Shown: positions 18,582 through 27,491, counted from the first letter of the stretch. The stretch: 47,061 nt of DNA from Lachnospiraceae bacterium (GCA_017460885.1 JAFUAB010000014.1:1-47061); one strand, 5' to 3'. Made by a program: numbers and translations. Notes: a model not told the origin generated them from the letters alone.

Positions 18582-19484
18582 ATGAACACACAGATCACCA
18601 TAGCGGGAGTAACCTTCAAGAACCCGGTAACCACGGCTTCCGGAACATTCGGTTCCGGAATGGAATACGGCGAATTTGTCGATCTCTCCCGTTTGGGAGC
18701 GGTTACGACCAAGGGCGTATCGCTTACCCCATGGGAAGGAAATCCCACCCCACGTGTAACAGAGGTATACGGCGGCATGCTCAATGCCATCGGCTTGCAA
18801 AATCCGGGCATTGAGGTATTCTGCGAGCGTGATATCCCTTTTCTGCGTCAGTATGATACACGCATCATAGTCAACGTGTGCGGGAAGACCGTTGAGGAAT
18901 ATGTCGGCGTTGTGGAGAGATTGTCGGATGAGCCTGTGGATATGCTTGAGATCAATGTGTCTTGCCCTAATGTCAAAGAGGGAGCCATAGCTTTCGGACA
19001 GGATCCCCGGGCTCTGGAGAATATCACCCGGGAGATAAAGTCCAAAGCAGGACAGCCCGTCATCATGAAACTCAGTCCCAATGTGACCGATATAGCCGAA
19101 ATGGCCAGGGCAGCCGAGTCGGCCGGCGCTGACGGGCTTTCAATGATAAATACGATCACGGGTATGAAGATTGATATCGAACGACAGAGGTTTGTGCTGG
19201 CGAATAAGACCGGAGGAATGTCCGGTCCTGCCATACATCCGATAGCAGTCAGAATGGTCTGGCAGGCAGCACAGGCGGTGAATATTCCGATAATCGGTAT
19301 GGGTGGGGTGGCATCAGCCGCTGACGCCATAGAACTGATACTTGCCGGTGCATCGATGGTTGCGGTTGGGGCCATGACTTTTTCCGAACCGGAAACCGTG
19401 CTCAGGGTGGCTGAGGGAATAGAAGCATATATGCGCAGAAAAGAAATTGATGATATCAATGATCTGATAGGCCTGGTTAAATGA
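18582..19484 (+). CDS. pyrD: dihydroorotate dehydrogenase, catalytic subunit (class 1B)
   Basis: Oxidises dihydroorotate to orotate with FMN; forms a heterotetramer with PyrK. The 300-residue TIM barrel shows the class 1 signatures NPVTTASGTFGSG, NAIGLQNPG, the active-site cysteine in NVSCPNVKEG (about 127) and GMGGVASAADAIEL with the FMN phosphate site. CCGGAG is 8 bases before the ATG. A 142-base gap separates it from pyrK; apart from a short GATAAG/CTTATC hairpin I see nothing in that gap. A strong terminator follows at 19554. Confidence 0.95.
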   Translation: MNTQITIAGVTFKNPVTTASGTFGSGMEYGEFVDLSRLGAVTTKGVSLTPWEGNPTPRVTEVYGGMLNAIGLQNPGIEVFCERDIPFLRQYDTRIIVNVCGKTVEEYVGVVERLSDEPVDMLEINVSCPNVKEGAIAFGQDPRALENITREIKSKAGQPVIMKLSPNVTDIAEMARAAESAGADGLSMINTITGMKIDIERQRFVLANKTGGMSGPAIHPIAVRMVWQAAQAVNIPIIGMGGVASAADAIELILAGASMVAVGAMTFSEPETVLRVAEGIEAYMRRKEIDDINDLIGLVK

Positions 19485-19553
19485 TAATCTGCGCATCCCG
19501 GCTGTTTCGGGTATTTTTGACCGTAAACCGTATGACTATAGAACGATTAACCC

Positions 19554-19598
19554 CCCCGATTGTGCTTTTTTAAGTACAATCGGGGTTATTTGTATTTG
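19554..19598 (+). terminator. rho-independent terminator after pyrD
   Basis: CCCCGATTGTGCTT (19554-19567) pairs with AAGTACAATCGGGG (19572-19585) with one G-U pair and a TTTT loop, followed by the T-rich TTATTTGTATTTG. It closes the pyrimidine cluster. Confidence 0.9.
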
Positions 19599-19720
19599 TT
19601 ATAATGTTATAAACGTCTTGCTTTATGCAGATGAAAATACAATGGATTAAGGATATGCCGGCAGGCTTGACTGACTGCTTGACAGATTCTGAGACCAGCC
19701 TTGAGAGGGGGATACGACAA

Positions 19721-21727
19721 GTGAACAAAAAAACTTCAATTATGGACAGTATGAAGATGAAGCTGATCTTCATCACCGCGGGAGTATGTATCATTCCGCT
19801 GCTGATAGCAACGTTGCTCAGCTACGTCAATCTTAAGAATGTTGCCCAGGATGACGCGAAGGAGCTGAATCTGCGACTGGCGGAAAAAGTATCGCAGGAC
19901 ATTGAACTGACTATCGATTCCAGTTTCCGTACCATGGTTCAGATGGCGGATACACCTTCGGTCCGTGAACTGATCGCGGATCCTTCCAACGAAGCTCTGC
20001 TCAATGAGGTAGTTAAAGAGCTTCAGACTTTGGTTACTAATGCGGGAGACGGTAATTCCACGGTTGTTACCGGTGCAGACGGTATGAACGTGGCCAGGTC
20101 TACCGGTAATTTCGTCGATATTTCCGAGAGAGAGTATTTCAAACAGGCAATGCAGGGAAATACCTATCTTTCCGAACTCTCTGTCAGCAAGACAACAGGA
20201 GCACGTATCATAGTTCCCGCGGTTCCGGTTTTTGCCGAGGACGGTAAGACACCCATCGGTGCCCTGACCCGTAACTATGACGTGGATTATCTGCATGATA
20301 AGCTTGTTGCGGATGCAGGCACCGGACAGATCATGTTTATCATGGATGGAACAGGTCAGGTTATCGCCACATCAGAGCAGGAGATCACTGCTGAGGACGA
20401 TATCAGCAGGGCAGGCACAGAGGTATACTCCGAGTCGCTTACAGCTGTCGAGGGAAGCTTTGTAGAAAGCTTTAACGGAAATAAATACGTAACTTCATTT
20501 GTAAAAGAAGCGCAGACAGGCTGGACCATCGTGGTTTCCACTGAGTATGCGGTGATCATGTCGAATGCGAACAAAGCCGTCGTTATCCTGGTTATTATAG
20601 GCATCGTCCTCGCAGCAATAGCGGTTGTAATAGCGTTTATGATCGGTAATGCCATTGACCGTCCCATCGATAAGATCGATGAGGCTCTGGAACATCTGGC
20701 TGACGGCCGGTTCACTGATATTGAAGTATATCTTGACCGCAGAGATGAGTTCGGCAACATGATACGCAATGTCAACTCGGTTATCGATAAGCTTCGTGAT
20801 ATAGTTGCCAATGTGCGCGTGACTGCCAATGATCTGGAGGAGGATGCGGTAGAGCTTACGGATTCCGCGAGAAAGATCTCTAACAATATGAGCGGTATCT
20901 CCGAGGCGGTACATGAGATAGCATCCGGAGCAACACAGCAGGCTGAGGAGATCCAGAACGCTTCCATTAACTGCCAGGTTATCTCCGACAATGTCGAGAG
21001 CGTAACTGCAGATGCCGGCAGTCTCGCAAGCACTGCGGAGATCATGAGTCAGGGCTCACAGTCCTCACAGGACAAGCTGCGTGATCTTCAGCATTCTTCG
21101 GAGCAGATGGCCGGGGCTATCAATCAGATCACTGAGACCATCGCCGCAACAGGTACGGCAGTTGACAAGATATCATCCAAGATCGAAGCCATCGATTCTA
21201 TTGCTTCCCAGACCAGTCTGCTGGCTCTGAATGCGTCCATAGAGGCAGCCAGAGCAGGTGAGGCAGGACGAGGATTTGCGGTCGTGGCTGAGGAGATCGG
21301 CAAGCTTGCTTCCGATTCCGCTAATTCGGCTAACGAGATCCGGATCGAGATGAGCAACCTGCTGACCCAGTCACAGGAAGCTGTCAGAGTTGCCGATGAT
21401 GTATCCAAGGCAAATAAGGAACAGTATACTATCATCGAGGATACCGTAGAGGCGATCCAGAGCCTCATCGATGGTATCAATACCACGGTGTCCGGAGTGC
21501 AGAACATCAATATGAGCGCAGATGCCTGCGACCAGTCCAAGGAGGTTGTTGTGGACGCGATGAACAATCTGTCCGCGATCTCACAGGAGAACGCAGCCAG
21601 CACAGAGGAGACCTCAGCATCTGTAGCAGAGATCGACAATACTCTGAGCGAACTGGCTCACGAGACCTCTTCACTTAAGGAGCACGCTGATACGCTTATG
21701 TCTGAGATGGAATTCTTCCAGATCTGA
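19721..21727 (+). CDS. methyl-accepting chemotaxis protein with dCache sensor
   Basis: A 668-residue transmembrane chemoreceptor. TM1 about 15-36 ([19 protein letters not shown]), an extracellular double-Cache domain about 40-285 ([16 protein letters not shown] is the typical PAS-like signature), TM2 about 287-308 ([20 protein letters not shown]), HAMP about 310-362 and a cytoplasmic signalling hairpin whose tip reads [20 protein letters not shown] (about 500-520). It would control CheA and so flagellar rotation; the ligand is unknown but dCache domains often bind amino acids. GTG 19721 is preferred because GAGAGGGGG lies upstream; ATG 19625 has none. It shows that the organism is probably motile, relevant to the CsrA-like signals nearby. 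Confidence 0.93.
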   Translation: MNKKTSIMDSMKMKLIFITAGVCIIPLLIATLLSYVNLKNVAQDDAKELNLRLAEKVSQDIELTIDSSFRTMVQMADTPSVRELIADPSNEALLNEVVKELQTLVTNAGDGNSTVVTGADGMNVARSTGNFVDISEREYFKQAMQGNTYLSELSVSKTTGARIIVPAVPVFAEDGKTPIGALTRNYDVDYLHDKLVADAGTGQIMFIMDGTGQVIATSEQEITAEDDISRAGTEVYSESLTAVEGSFVESFNGNKYVTSFVKEAQTGWTIVVSTEYAVIMSNANKAVVILVIIGIVLAAIAVVIAFMIGNAIDRPIDKIDEALEHLADGRFTDIEVYLDRRDEFGNMIRNVNSVIDKLRDIVANVRVTANDLEEDAVELTDSARKISNNMSGISEAVHEIASGATQQAEEIQNASINCQVISDNVESVTADAGSLASTAEIMSQGSQSSQDKLRDLQHSSEQMAGAINQITETIAATGTAVDKISSKIEAIDSIASQTSLLALNASIEAARAGEAGRGFAVVAEEIGKLASDSANSANEIRIEMSNLLTQSQEAVRVADDVSKANKEQYTIIEDTVEAIQSLIDGINTTVSGVQNINMSADACDQSKEVVVDAMNNLSAISQENAASTEETSASVAEIDNTLSELAHETSSLKEHADTLMSEMEFFQI

Positions 21728-21762
21728 CGAAGCCGCAAATGAAATAGTGAAATGAACAGCTG

Positions 21763-21795
21763 ACCCGCCCGGACTTGTACCGGGCGGGTTTTTGT
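21763..21795 (+). terminator. rho-independent terminator after the chemoreceptor gene
   Basis: ACCCGCCCGG (21763-21772) pairs perfectly with CCGGGCGGGT (21780-21789), loop ACTTGTA, followed by TTTTG. The GC-rich stem could also stop RNA coming from the other side, although the minus-strand tail (CAGCTGTTCATTT) is only weakly T-rich. Confidence 0.9.
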
Positions 21796-21796
21796 G

Positions 21797-21975
21797 AGAT
21801 ACTTGGAATTGGAAATACATCCATGTATTTCCAAACAATTCCTGATGCCATCCTTGGCATTAAGGCTACAAGTGCATCCATGCACTTGTGAACAGCCTGA
21901 AAGCCATCCTGGCTTTCGGGGTAATACGCAGTCCGGGCATTACGGCTACAAGTGCATCCATGCACTTGGGGTAGG
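21797..21975 (-). ncRNA. candidate CsrB-like CsrA-sponge RNA (hypothetical)
   Basis: Read on the minus strand, the five main loops give AUGGAUG, CAGGAUG, AUGGAUG, CAAGGAUG and AUGGAUG, each at the top of a stem, in 5' to 3' order. CsrA/RsmA binds GGA in hairpin loops (SELEX consensus RUACARGGAUGU), and CsrB-type RNAs hold many such hairpins. The hairpin at 21811-21832 matches this consensus at 11 of 12 positions by my count, and the 21845-21860 hairpin matches the CARGGAUG core fully. The GC-rich hairpin at 21763-21789 could end the RNA. Against it: I found no convincing minus-strand promoter (at best TTAATT-17-CATAAA near 22013-21985), and no CsrB-type RNA is known to me in Firmicutes, where FliW antagonises CsrA. 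Boundaries are approximate. Confidence 0.3.
21805..21968. repeat. array of short hairpins sharing a TCC/GGA loop
   Basis: Five near-perfect hairpins follow each other: 21811-21832 (GGAAATACA stem, loop TCCA; outer GGAATTG/CAATTCC extends it to 21805-21842), 21845-21860 (ATGCCA, loop TCCT), 21868-21889 (ACAAGTGCA, loop TCCA; outer AGGCT/AGCCT to 21863-21898), 21899-21917 (GAAAGCCA, loop TCC) and 21949-21968 (CAAGTGCA, loop TCCA). A sixth, weaker one (GTAAT/ATTAC, 21921-21943) also has GGA unpaired on the minus strand. The stems differ while the loops are conserved, which points to selection on the loop and not simple duplication. Only the third and fifth share a stem sequence. Short frames through it on both strands look non-coding. 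Confidence 0.85.
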
Positions 21976-21981
21976 ATTGGT

Positions 21982-22010
21982 TTGTTTATGTTTACTCTAT
22001 ATGATAAAAT
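21982..22010 (+). promoter_or_regulatory. possible promoter of the glycan cluster
   Basis: TTGTTT (21982-21987), 17 bases, TAAAAT (22005-22010): identical hexamers and spacing to the secA promoter. It lies downstream of the hairpin array, so the plus-strand transcript would not include the array. It overlaps the first codons if pseI starts at ATG 21988; transcription from here would require a start such as GTG 22024. Confidence 0.4.
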
Positions 22011-23016
22011 TAACAGGGGCGAGGTGTATATAATTGCCGAAATGAGCGCGAATCACGGCGGCTCTCTTGACAACGCTCTTGAGATAGTGAGAAGGGCTGC
22101 CGGGGCCGGAGCGGACTGCCTCAAGATACAGACATATACGGCCGACAGTCTTACTATTGACTGTGACAATGAGTATTTCCGCATCAAACACGGACTCTGG
22201 AAGGGGTATAAGCTGTACGATCTCTATACCGAAGCCGGTACACCGTATGAGTGGCATGAAGCGATCAAAGCAGAGTGTGAAAAATGCGGGATTGATTTTT
22301 TATCTACTCCCTTTTCCGTGAAGGATACGGATTTTCTGGAGAGTATCGGCGCAGAAGCATATAAGATCGCGAGCTTTGAGCTTGTGGATATCCCCCTGAT
22401 CGAGTATGTGGCAGCTAAGCATAAGCCTATGATCATTTCCACGGGTATGGCTTCTCCCGAGGAGATGCAGGAAGCCGTCGATGCATGCCGCAGGGTCGGA
22501 AATGACAGCATAGTTCTGCTCAAATGCTGCAGTGAGTATCCGGCTCCCTGGGCGGATATGCACCTTGGTAACATTCCGGATATGAAGCGGAGATTCAACC
22601 TTCCCATCGGCCTTTCGGATCATAGCGAAGGCAGTCTCGGGGCGGTAGTCGGCGTTGCTCTTGGGGCATGTGTCGTTGAAAAGCATGTCTGTCTGCCCGG
22701 TGTTGACAGTGCCGACAGCGGATTCAGTATGCCGGTCGATGACTTTGCCGGCATGGTACGGGACGTTCGCAATGCCAGTCTGATAGCCCGGGGACCTGAT
22801 TATACACTGACTCCGGGAGAGCAGTCACAGACCGTCTTCAGACGCAGTATATTTGCGATCTCCGATATATCTGCAGACGAACCCTTTACAGCAGAAAATA
22901 TAGGCGTCATCCGTCCCGGTGACGGCATGAAACCGAAGTATTATAATAAATTATTGGGTACCGTTTCCAAACGGGCATACAGACGGGGAGAACCGATCAA
23001 ACATGACATCATTTAA
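21988..23016 (+). CDS. pseI: pseudaminic acid synthase (NeuB family)
   Basis: Condenses phosphoenolpyruvate with 2,4-diacetamido-2,4,6-trideoxy-L-altrose to pseudaminic acid, a nonulosonic acid used on flagellins and capsules. From ATG 21988 it has 342 residues. The NeuB-type TIM barrel (YIIAEMSANHGGSL, ADCLKIQTYTADSLTIDCDN, FLSTPFSVKD, YKIASFEL, GLSDHSEGS, EKH) is followed by a C-terminal SAF antifreeze-like domain (VFRRSIFAISDI to the end). The SANH...KIQTYT form and the ...DCDNEYF block match PseI more than sialic acid NeuB. The ATG at 21952 lies inside the hairpin array and is rejected; GTG 22024 is an alternative start. It opens a long co-directional glycan cluster. Confidence 0.88.
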   Translation: MFTLYDKINRGEVYIIAEMSANHGGSLDNALEIVRRAAGAGADCLKIQTYTADSLTIDCDNEYFRIKHGLWKGYKLYDLYTEAGTPYEWHEAIKAECEKCGIDFLSTPFSVKDTDFLESIGAEAYKIASFELVDIPLIEYVAAKHKPMIISTGMASPEEMQEAVDACRRVGNDSIVLLKCCSEYPAPWADMHLGNIPDMKRRFNLPIGLSDHSEGSLGAVVGVALGACVVEKHVCLPGVDSADSGFSMPVDDFAGMVRDVRNASLIARGPDYTLTPGEQSQTVFRRSIFAISDISADEPFTAENIGVIRPGDGMKPKYYNKLLGTVSKRAYRRGEPIKHDII

Positions 23017-24178
23017 AAACAACGGCAGGTTAAAGCTTCTCATTATAGTGGGTACCAGGCCTGAAATAATCAGACTTTCCGAGGTGATAAAAAAATGCCG
23101 CAGGTATTTTGATGTGATACTGGCTCATACCGGACAGAATTATGATTATAATCTGAATGGCATTTTCTTTCGTGATCTTAAACTTGAAGAACCCGAGGTA
23201 TACCTGAATGCCGTAGGGTCAGATCTTGGAGAGACAATGGGCAATATCATTTCTTCCAGCTATAAGCTTATGAAGGAGACAGAACCCGACGCGGTGCTTG
23301 TACTCGGCGATACCAACAGCTGCCTTTCGGTGATAGGTGCCAAAAGGCTGCATATTCCAATCTTCCATATGGAAGCAGGTAACAGGTGCAAAGATGAATG
23401 CCTGCCTGAGGAGACAAATCGCAGAATAGTTGATATCATTTCGGATGTTAATATGGCGTATTCGGAGCATGCACGCCGGTATCTTGCAGAGTGCGGACTG
23501 CCCCCGGAAAGAACCTTTGTTACCGGTTCACCCATGGCAGAGGTACTTAAGAGTAACCTTGAGGAAATCTTAAACAGTGATGTCCTTGACAGACTGGAAA
23601 AGGAAACCGGAAGAGAGCTTAAACCCTGCAGATACATTCTTCTGTCCGCACACAGAGAAGAGAACATAGATACAGAATCCAATTTCAATTCGCTTTTTAA
23701 TGCAGTCAATCGTATGGCTGAAAAATATGATATGCCGATCCTTTATTCATGTCACCCAAGGAGTGCGGCACGTCTGGAGTCCAGTGGATTTAGACTGGAT
23801 GAACGGGTTATCCGTCATGAACCGCTGGGATTCCATGACTATAACCATTTACAGATGAATGCGTATGCGGTGGTCTCCGATTCCGGTACACTTCCGGAGG
23901 AGAGCAGTTTCTTTCTGAGTATAGATCACCCTGTTTCCGCAGTATGTATCAGAACCTCCACGGAACGTCCGGAGGCGATCGATGCAGGGTGTTTTGTTCT
24001 TGCGGGAATTGATGAAAATGGATTGCTTCAGGCTGTCGATACTGCCGTTTCGATGCGTGAAAACGGAGATATCGGGGCTCCCGTTACGGATTACACAGAC
24101 ACGAATGTTTCCGAAAAGGTAGTCGGTATAATACGAAGCTATACGGGGATTGTAAACAAAATGGTGTGGAGAAAGTGA
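23003..24178 (+). CDS. fnlC: UDP-N-acetylglucosamine 2-epimerase, CapG/FnlC type
   Basis: A 391-residue protein of the WecB fold (GT-B like), beginning LKLLIIVGTRPEIIRLSEVI, with HTGQNYDYNLNGIFF, LVLGDTNSCLS, HMEAGNRCKDECLPEETNRR and SAHREENIDTE. The HMEAGNRC form and the DTNSCL loop are typical of CapG/FnlC, which epimerises C2 in the last step to UDP-N-acetyl-L-fucosamine, rather than plain UDP-GlcNAc to UDP-ManNAc. The presence of CapE- and CapF-like genes at 28866 and 31154 supports this. It overlaps pseI by 14 bases. The late DSGTLPEESSFF segment is the family's nucleotide-binding end. Confidence 0.88.
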   Translation: MTSFKNNGRLKLLIIVGTRPEIIRLSEVIKKCRRYFDVILAHTGQNYDYNLNGIFFRDLKLEEPEVYLNAVGSDLGETMGNIISSSYKLMKETEPDAVLVLGDTNSCLSVIGAKRLHIPIFHMEAGNRCKDECLPEETNRRIVDIISDVNMAYSEHARRYLAECGLPPERTFVTGSPMAEVLKSNLEEILNSDVLDRLEKETGRELKPCRYILLSAHREENIDTESNFNSLFNAVNRMAEKYDMPILYSCHPRSAARLESSGFRLDERVIRHEPLGFHDYNHLQMNAYAVVSDSGTLPEESSFFLSIDHPVSAVCIRTSTERPEAIDAGCFVLAGIDENGLLQAVDTAVSMRENGDIGAPVTDYTDTNVSEKVVGIIRSYTGIVNKMVWRK

Positions 24179-24179
24179 T

Positions 24180-24587
24180 ATGCAGACTATCAAATATACA
24201 TTCCAGCCTCACGGTGATGAAAGAGGACAGCTTATTTCACTGGAGGAATTCAAGGATATACCGTTTCGCATTAAACGTGTCTACTACATGTATGATACGC
24301 TTGCTGACGTGGTGCGCGGACACCATGCGCACAAGTCACTGGAGCAGATAATGATCTGCATCCATGGCAGCTGTAAGATCCGTCTCGATAACGGAACCGA
24401 AAAGAAGGTAGTCGCACTCGAAAAACCCTATGAAGGCCTCTACATTGCAAATAATATGTGGAGGGAGATGTTTGATTTCTCTCCAGATGCAGTGCTCATG
24501 GTTCTGGCATCGGAAATTTATGATGAATCGGATTATATCCGTGATTATGATGAATTTCTGAGATTTGTTAATGCAGGCAGGCAATGA
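24180..24587 (+). CDS. fdtA: dTDP-4-keto-6-deoxyglucose 3,4-ketoisomerase
   Basis: A single-domain cupin of 135 residues (FdtA/QdtA/WxcM-like). It moves the keto group of dTDP-4-keto-6-deoxy-D-glucose from C4 to C3, preparing the substrate for a 3-aminotransferase. Visible: HGDERGQLISLEE near the N-terminus, the catalytic histidine region GHHAHKSLEQIMICIHG (about 41-57) and the EKPYEGLYIANNMWREM segment. The start ATG follows fnlC by one base. The partner aminotransferase lies at 24752. Sequence alone does not separate FdtA (galacto product) from QdtA (gluco product). Confidence 0.9.
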   Translation: MQTIKYTFQPHGDERGQLISLEEFKDIPFRIKRVYYMYDTLADVVRGHHAHKSLEQIMICIHGSCKIRLDNGTEKKVVALEKPYEGLYIANNMWREMFDFSPDAVLMVLASEIYDESDYIRDYDEFLRFVNAGRQ

Positions 24588-24677
24588 TAAACGAAATAAC
24601 GGGCATTGTCGATTAAGGGTGAACCAGCATATCTACGATAAGGCAAGTGAATGCGATAGATGATTAATTTACGATGT

Positions 24678-24730
24678 ACCAGGGTTACTGAAATGCTCCT
24701 GAATAGCATTCGGATTTTAGGTGACCTGGT
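24678..24730 (+). other. possible RNA hairpin in the fdtA-fdtB gap
   Basis: ACCAGG (24678-24683) pairs with CCTGGT (24725-24730), and inside GAAATGCT pairs with AGCATTC with one bulged A. The 164-base gap 24588-24751 has no gene; this stem is the only structure I see. It may be a weak internal attenuator or the mark of a deleted gene. Confidence 0.3.
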
Positions 24731-24751
24731 GAGTGAATATGGCGTGATATT

Positions 24752-25855
24752 ATGAAAGTCCCTTTTGTATCGTTCATTCCTTTGGAACAAGAACTGAATA
24801 ATGAGCTTCACGAGGCTTTTGAACGTGTCCTTTCATCCAGCTGGTATATCGAGGGAGAAGAGGACAAGAGGTTCGAACAGTCTTTTGCAGGGTATATCGG
24901 TACAAAGTACTGCATAGGCTGCGGAAACGGCCTGGATGCGCTGATGCTTGCTCTTAAAGCGTTTGGAACAGGTAAAGGCGATGAGGTTATCCTTCCGGCC
25001 AATACGTTTATTGCCACGGCTCTGGCAGTTACATATGTCGGAGCAAGACCTGTATTGACAGACGCGGATCCGCAGACCTTTAATATCGACCCTAACCTGA
25101 TAGAGCAGAGCATAACCGACAGAACCAAAGTGATCATGCCGGTACATCTCTACGGTCAGCCCTGCGATATGGATCCTATCATGGATATCGCACATCGCCA
25201 CGGCATCAGGGTGATCGAGGACTGCGCCCAGGCACACGGTGCCGAGTATAAAGGACGCAGGGTCGGGACATTCGGCGATGCGTCCGGCTTCAGCTTTTAT
25301 CCGGGCAAGAATCTCGGCGCACTTGGAGATGCCGGCGCAGCAGTAACTGATGATGAGGAAACAGCTGCAAAGATCCGGGCTCTGGGTAATTATGGTTCCG
25401 ATATCAAATATCATCACATATATCAGGGGCACAATTCCAGACTGGATGAGCTTCAGGCCGCATTCCTGTCGGCCAAGCTTACCATTTTAGACAGGGTCAA
25501 CGAAGAGCGTCGAAGATTAGCAGACAAATACAATGAGCTTATTACCAATCCGGATATCGTTCTGCCGTTTGTTCCGGATTACGCCGAACCGGTATGGCAT
25601 GTCTTTGGTATCCGATGTCCGGATCAGGGATACCGGAATGATCTTGAGAGTTATCTCAAAGAAAAGGAGATCGGTACCAATAAGCATTATCCCATTCCGA
25701 TCCATCTTCAGGACTGTTATCGAGACCTGAGATATAAGTCCGGCGATTTTCCGGGTGCCGAGCTTATAGCCAAAACCGAACTTAGCCTGCCGATGTATTA
25801 TGGTATGAGTGATGAACAGATCGGGTACGTGGCGGATACATTAAACTCATTTTAA
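24752..25855 (+). CDS. fdtB: dTDP-3-amino-3,6-dideoxyhexose transaminase
   Basis: A DegT/DnrJ/EryC1/StrS family PLP aminotransferase of 367 residues. It should aminate the 3-keto sugar made by FdtA to dTDP-3-amino-3,6-dideoxy-galactose or -glucose. Motifs: [59 protein letters not shown] and the PLP lysine in [14 protein letters not shown] (about K186). [12 protein letters not shown] is the family dimer segment. The start ATG has GTGATATT upstream with no strong ribosome binding site, so some coupling or a leader effect is possible. A downstream acyltransferase to finish the N-acyl sugar could be the hexapeptide protein at 33567. Confidence 0.9.
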   Translation: MKVPFVSFIPLEQELNNELHEAFERVLSSSWYIEGEEDKRFEQSFAGYIGTKYCIGCGNGLDALMLALKAFGTGKGDEVILPANTFIATALAVTYVGARPVLTDADPQTFNIDPNLIEQSITDRTKVIMPVHLYGQPCDMDPIMDIAHRHGIRVIEDCAQAHGAEYKGRRVGTFGDASGFSFYPGKNLGALGDAGAAVTDDEETAAKIRALGNYGSDIKYHHIYQGHNSRLDELQAAFLSAKLTILDRVNEERRRLADKYNELITNPDIVLPFVPDYAEPVWHVFGIRCPDQGYRNDLESYLKEKEIGTNKHYPIPIHLQDCYRDLRYKSGDFPGAELIAKTELSLPMYYGMSDEQIGYVADTLNSF

Positions 25856-25875
25856 AACAGAAAGAGAGGTAAGTC

Positions 25876-26250
25876 ATGAAATTTTACAGATGCGAACATT
25901 GCGGAAATATTATTACCAAGTTAAATGATGCCGGAGTTCCGGTCGTATGCTGCGGAGAACCGATGAAGGAGCTGATTCCCGGAACCTCCGACGGCGCGCA
26001 CGAAAAGCACATTCCTGTCGTTACGATTGATGGCAATAAGGTGACGGTTCAGGTGGGTGAGGTTGAGCATCCTATGATGGAGGCACATTATATCCAGTGG
26101 ATCATTCTCGAAACGGAGCATGGCTTCCGGCAGAAATACTTAAAGCCGGACGAAAAGCCCGTGGCTGAGTTTGCAGTATCCGATGGTGATAAAGCAGTAG
26201 CAGCATATGAATACTGCAATCTGCATGGCCTTTGGATAAAAGAGATCTGA
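25876..26250 (+). CDS. desulfoferrodoxin / superoxide reductase
   Basis: A 124-residue two-iron superoxide reductase. The N-terminal desulforedoxin-like part has the rubredoxin-type cysteines CEHCG and VVCCGEP. The catalytic centre II ligands are all present: EKHIPV (about His49), EVEHPMMEAHY (His about 69 and 75) and CNLHG (Cys about 115, His about 118). It reduces superoxide to peroxide without making oxygen, in the cytoplasm of anaerobes. GAGAGG precedes the ATG. Its place inside a glycan cluster, between two sugar aminotransferases, is odd; nothing shows a link with sugar chemistry and it may be a passenger. Confidence 0.94.
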   Translation: MKFYRCEHCGNIITKLNDAGVPVVCCGEPMKELIPGTSDGAHEKHIPVVTIDGNKVTVQVGEVEHPMMEAHYIQWIILETEHGFRQKYLKPDEKPVAEFAVSDGDKAVAAYEYCNLHGLWIKEI

Positions 26251-26291
26251 TTTCGTAAACGGTTATAAACAGAGCGGATTGATAGGAACAG

Positions 26292-27491
26292 ATGATGGAA
26301 CAACTCGCAATAAACGGCGGTACTCCCGTCAGAGAAAATAAGATTTTTTACGGTCGCCAATGGATCACGGATGAAGATGTGGCAGCCGTAGGAAAGGTTC
26401 TGAAAGGTGATTATATTACATGCGGACCGTCTGTAGCTGCTTTGGAACAGAAGCTGTGTGAGGTGACCGGCGCCAGGTATGCGGTGGCCGTTTCGAACGG
26501 TACCGCTGCTCTGCACTGTGCTGCAATTGCAGCAGGGATCGGAGACGGAGATGAGGTTATCACTACTCCGCTTACGTTTGCCGCTTCAGCTAATTGTGCA
26601 TTATACGTGGGAGCCCGTCCGGTTTTTGCGGATGTGGATCCGAAGACATATAATATCGATCCTGAAAGTATAGAAGCACATATAACCGACAGGACTAAGG
26701 CTATAGTCGCGGTGGATTTTACAGGACAGGCAGTCGAACACGATCGTATCCTTGAAATATGCAGGAAATATGATCTGACGTATATCGTAGATGCCGCTCA
26801 TGCAATCGGAACCAGATATAATAACACTCCCGAAGGCTCCATCGGAGATATGACATGCTTCAGCTTTCATCCGGTTAAGACTGTCACATCGGGAGAAGGC
26901 GGAGCAATAACCACAGATGATCCCGATCTGTATCGTAAGCTGAGACTTGCCTCGCAGCATGGCATTGTCAAGGATCCTGCCGGCTTTGAAAACGAATCGC
27001 CTGACGGGATCTGGTATTATGAAATGCAGACGATAGGGTTTAACTATCGTATGACGGATTTTCAGGCTGCTCTGCTGATCAGTCAGCTGTCCAGACTGGG
27101 TGAATTCTCGGCCAGGCGAAAGGAGATCGTAAAGAGGTATAATGAGGCATTTGCCGGTATTCCCGGGATCATAGTGCAGCGTGAGATTCCGGAGTCCGAT
27201 ACGACCAGACATTTGTATATCATCAGATTGGACAGCGGGATCCTGAAATGCACCAGGCGGGAGTTTTTTGATGCGATGAGCGCCGAGAATGTTCAGTGTC
27301 AGGTGCATTATATTCCGGTATATTTTTTTCCTTACTATCAGAGGCTGGGTTATGAACGCGGTCTGTGTCCGATCGCAGAGGAAATCTATGAAGGGATCAT
27401 GAGTATACCTCTGTATCCGATGATGTCGGACGAGGATGTAAATGACGTGATACATGCTGTGACCAAAGTTACTGAATGGTATCGCAAGTGA
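26292..27491 (+). CDS. pseC: UDP-4-amino-4,6-dideoxy-AltNAc transaminase, PseC-like
   Basis: A 399-residue DegT family PLP enzyme. The start LAINGGTPVRE, the NGTAALHCAAIAAGIGDGDE segment and especially FSFHPVKTVTSGEGGAITT (PLP lysine about K196) are characteristic of PseC, the second enzyme of pseudaminic acid synthesis, which aminates C4 of UDP-2-acetamido-2,6-dideoxy-L-arabino-hexulose. That substrate is normally made by PseB; here the CapE-like protein at 28866 makes the same type of intermediate. Paired with PseI at 21988. PseG, PseF and a clear PseH are not in the window. The end overlaps the next gene by 16 bases. Confidence 0.87.
   Translation: MMEQLAINGGTPVRENKIFYGRQWITDEDVAAVGKVLKGDYITCGPSVAALEQKLCEVTGARYAVAVSNGTAALHCAAIAAGIGDGDEVITTPLTFAASANCALYVGARPVFADVDPKTYNIDPESIEAHITDRTKAIVAVDFTGQAVEHDRILEICRKYDLTYIVDAAHAIGTRYNNTPEGSIGDMTCFSFHPVKTVTSGEGGAITTDDPDLYRKLRLASQHGIVKDPAGFENESPDGIWYYEMQTIGFNYRMTDFQAALLISQLSRLGEFSARRKEIVKRYNEAFAGIPGIIVQREIPESDTTRHLYIIRLDSGILKCTRREFFDAMSAENVQCQVHYIPVYFFPYYQRLGYERGLCPIAEEIYEGIMSIPLYPMMSDEDVNDVIHAVTKVTEWYRK

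Noticed and set aside
19600-19613. PerR/Fur-like box TTATAATGTTATAA before the chemoreceptor gene
   Set aside because: Half-site spacing is off by one from the 7-1-7 consensus; more likely AT-rich promoter sequence.
21696-21965. Minus-strand frame of 89 codons across the hairpin array
   Set aside because: Starts only at a GTG inside a hairpin, repeats MHGC-like peptides because of the palindromes, has no ribosome binding site and runs into the end of the chemoreceptor gene.
21805-21968. Reading the hairpin array as a CRISPR
   Set aside because: Units differ in stem sequence, spacing is irregular and there are no unique spacers of constant length.
21952-21987. Upstream ATG start for pseI
   Set aside because: Lies within the last hairpin of the array, without a ribosome binding site, and the extra residues do not match the family.
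21794-22033. Plus-strand frame of 79 codons across the same array
   Set aside because: Composition follows the hairpins, no ribosome binding site, and it overlaps the pseI start in another frame.
24588-24751. A decayed gene between fdtA and fdtB
   Set aside because: All three plus-strand frames have several stops and no family motif was recognised.
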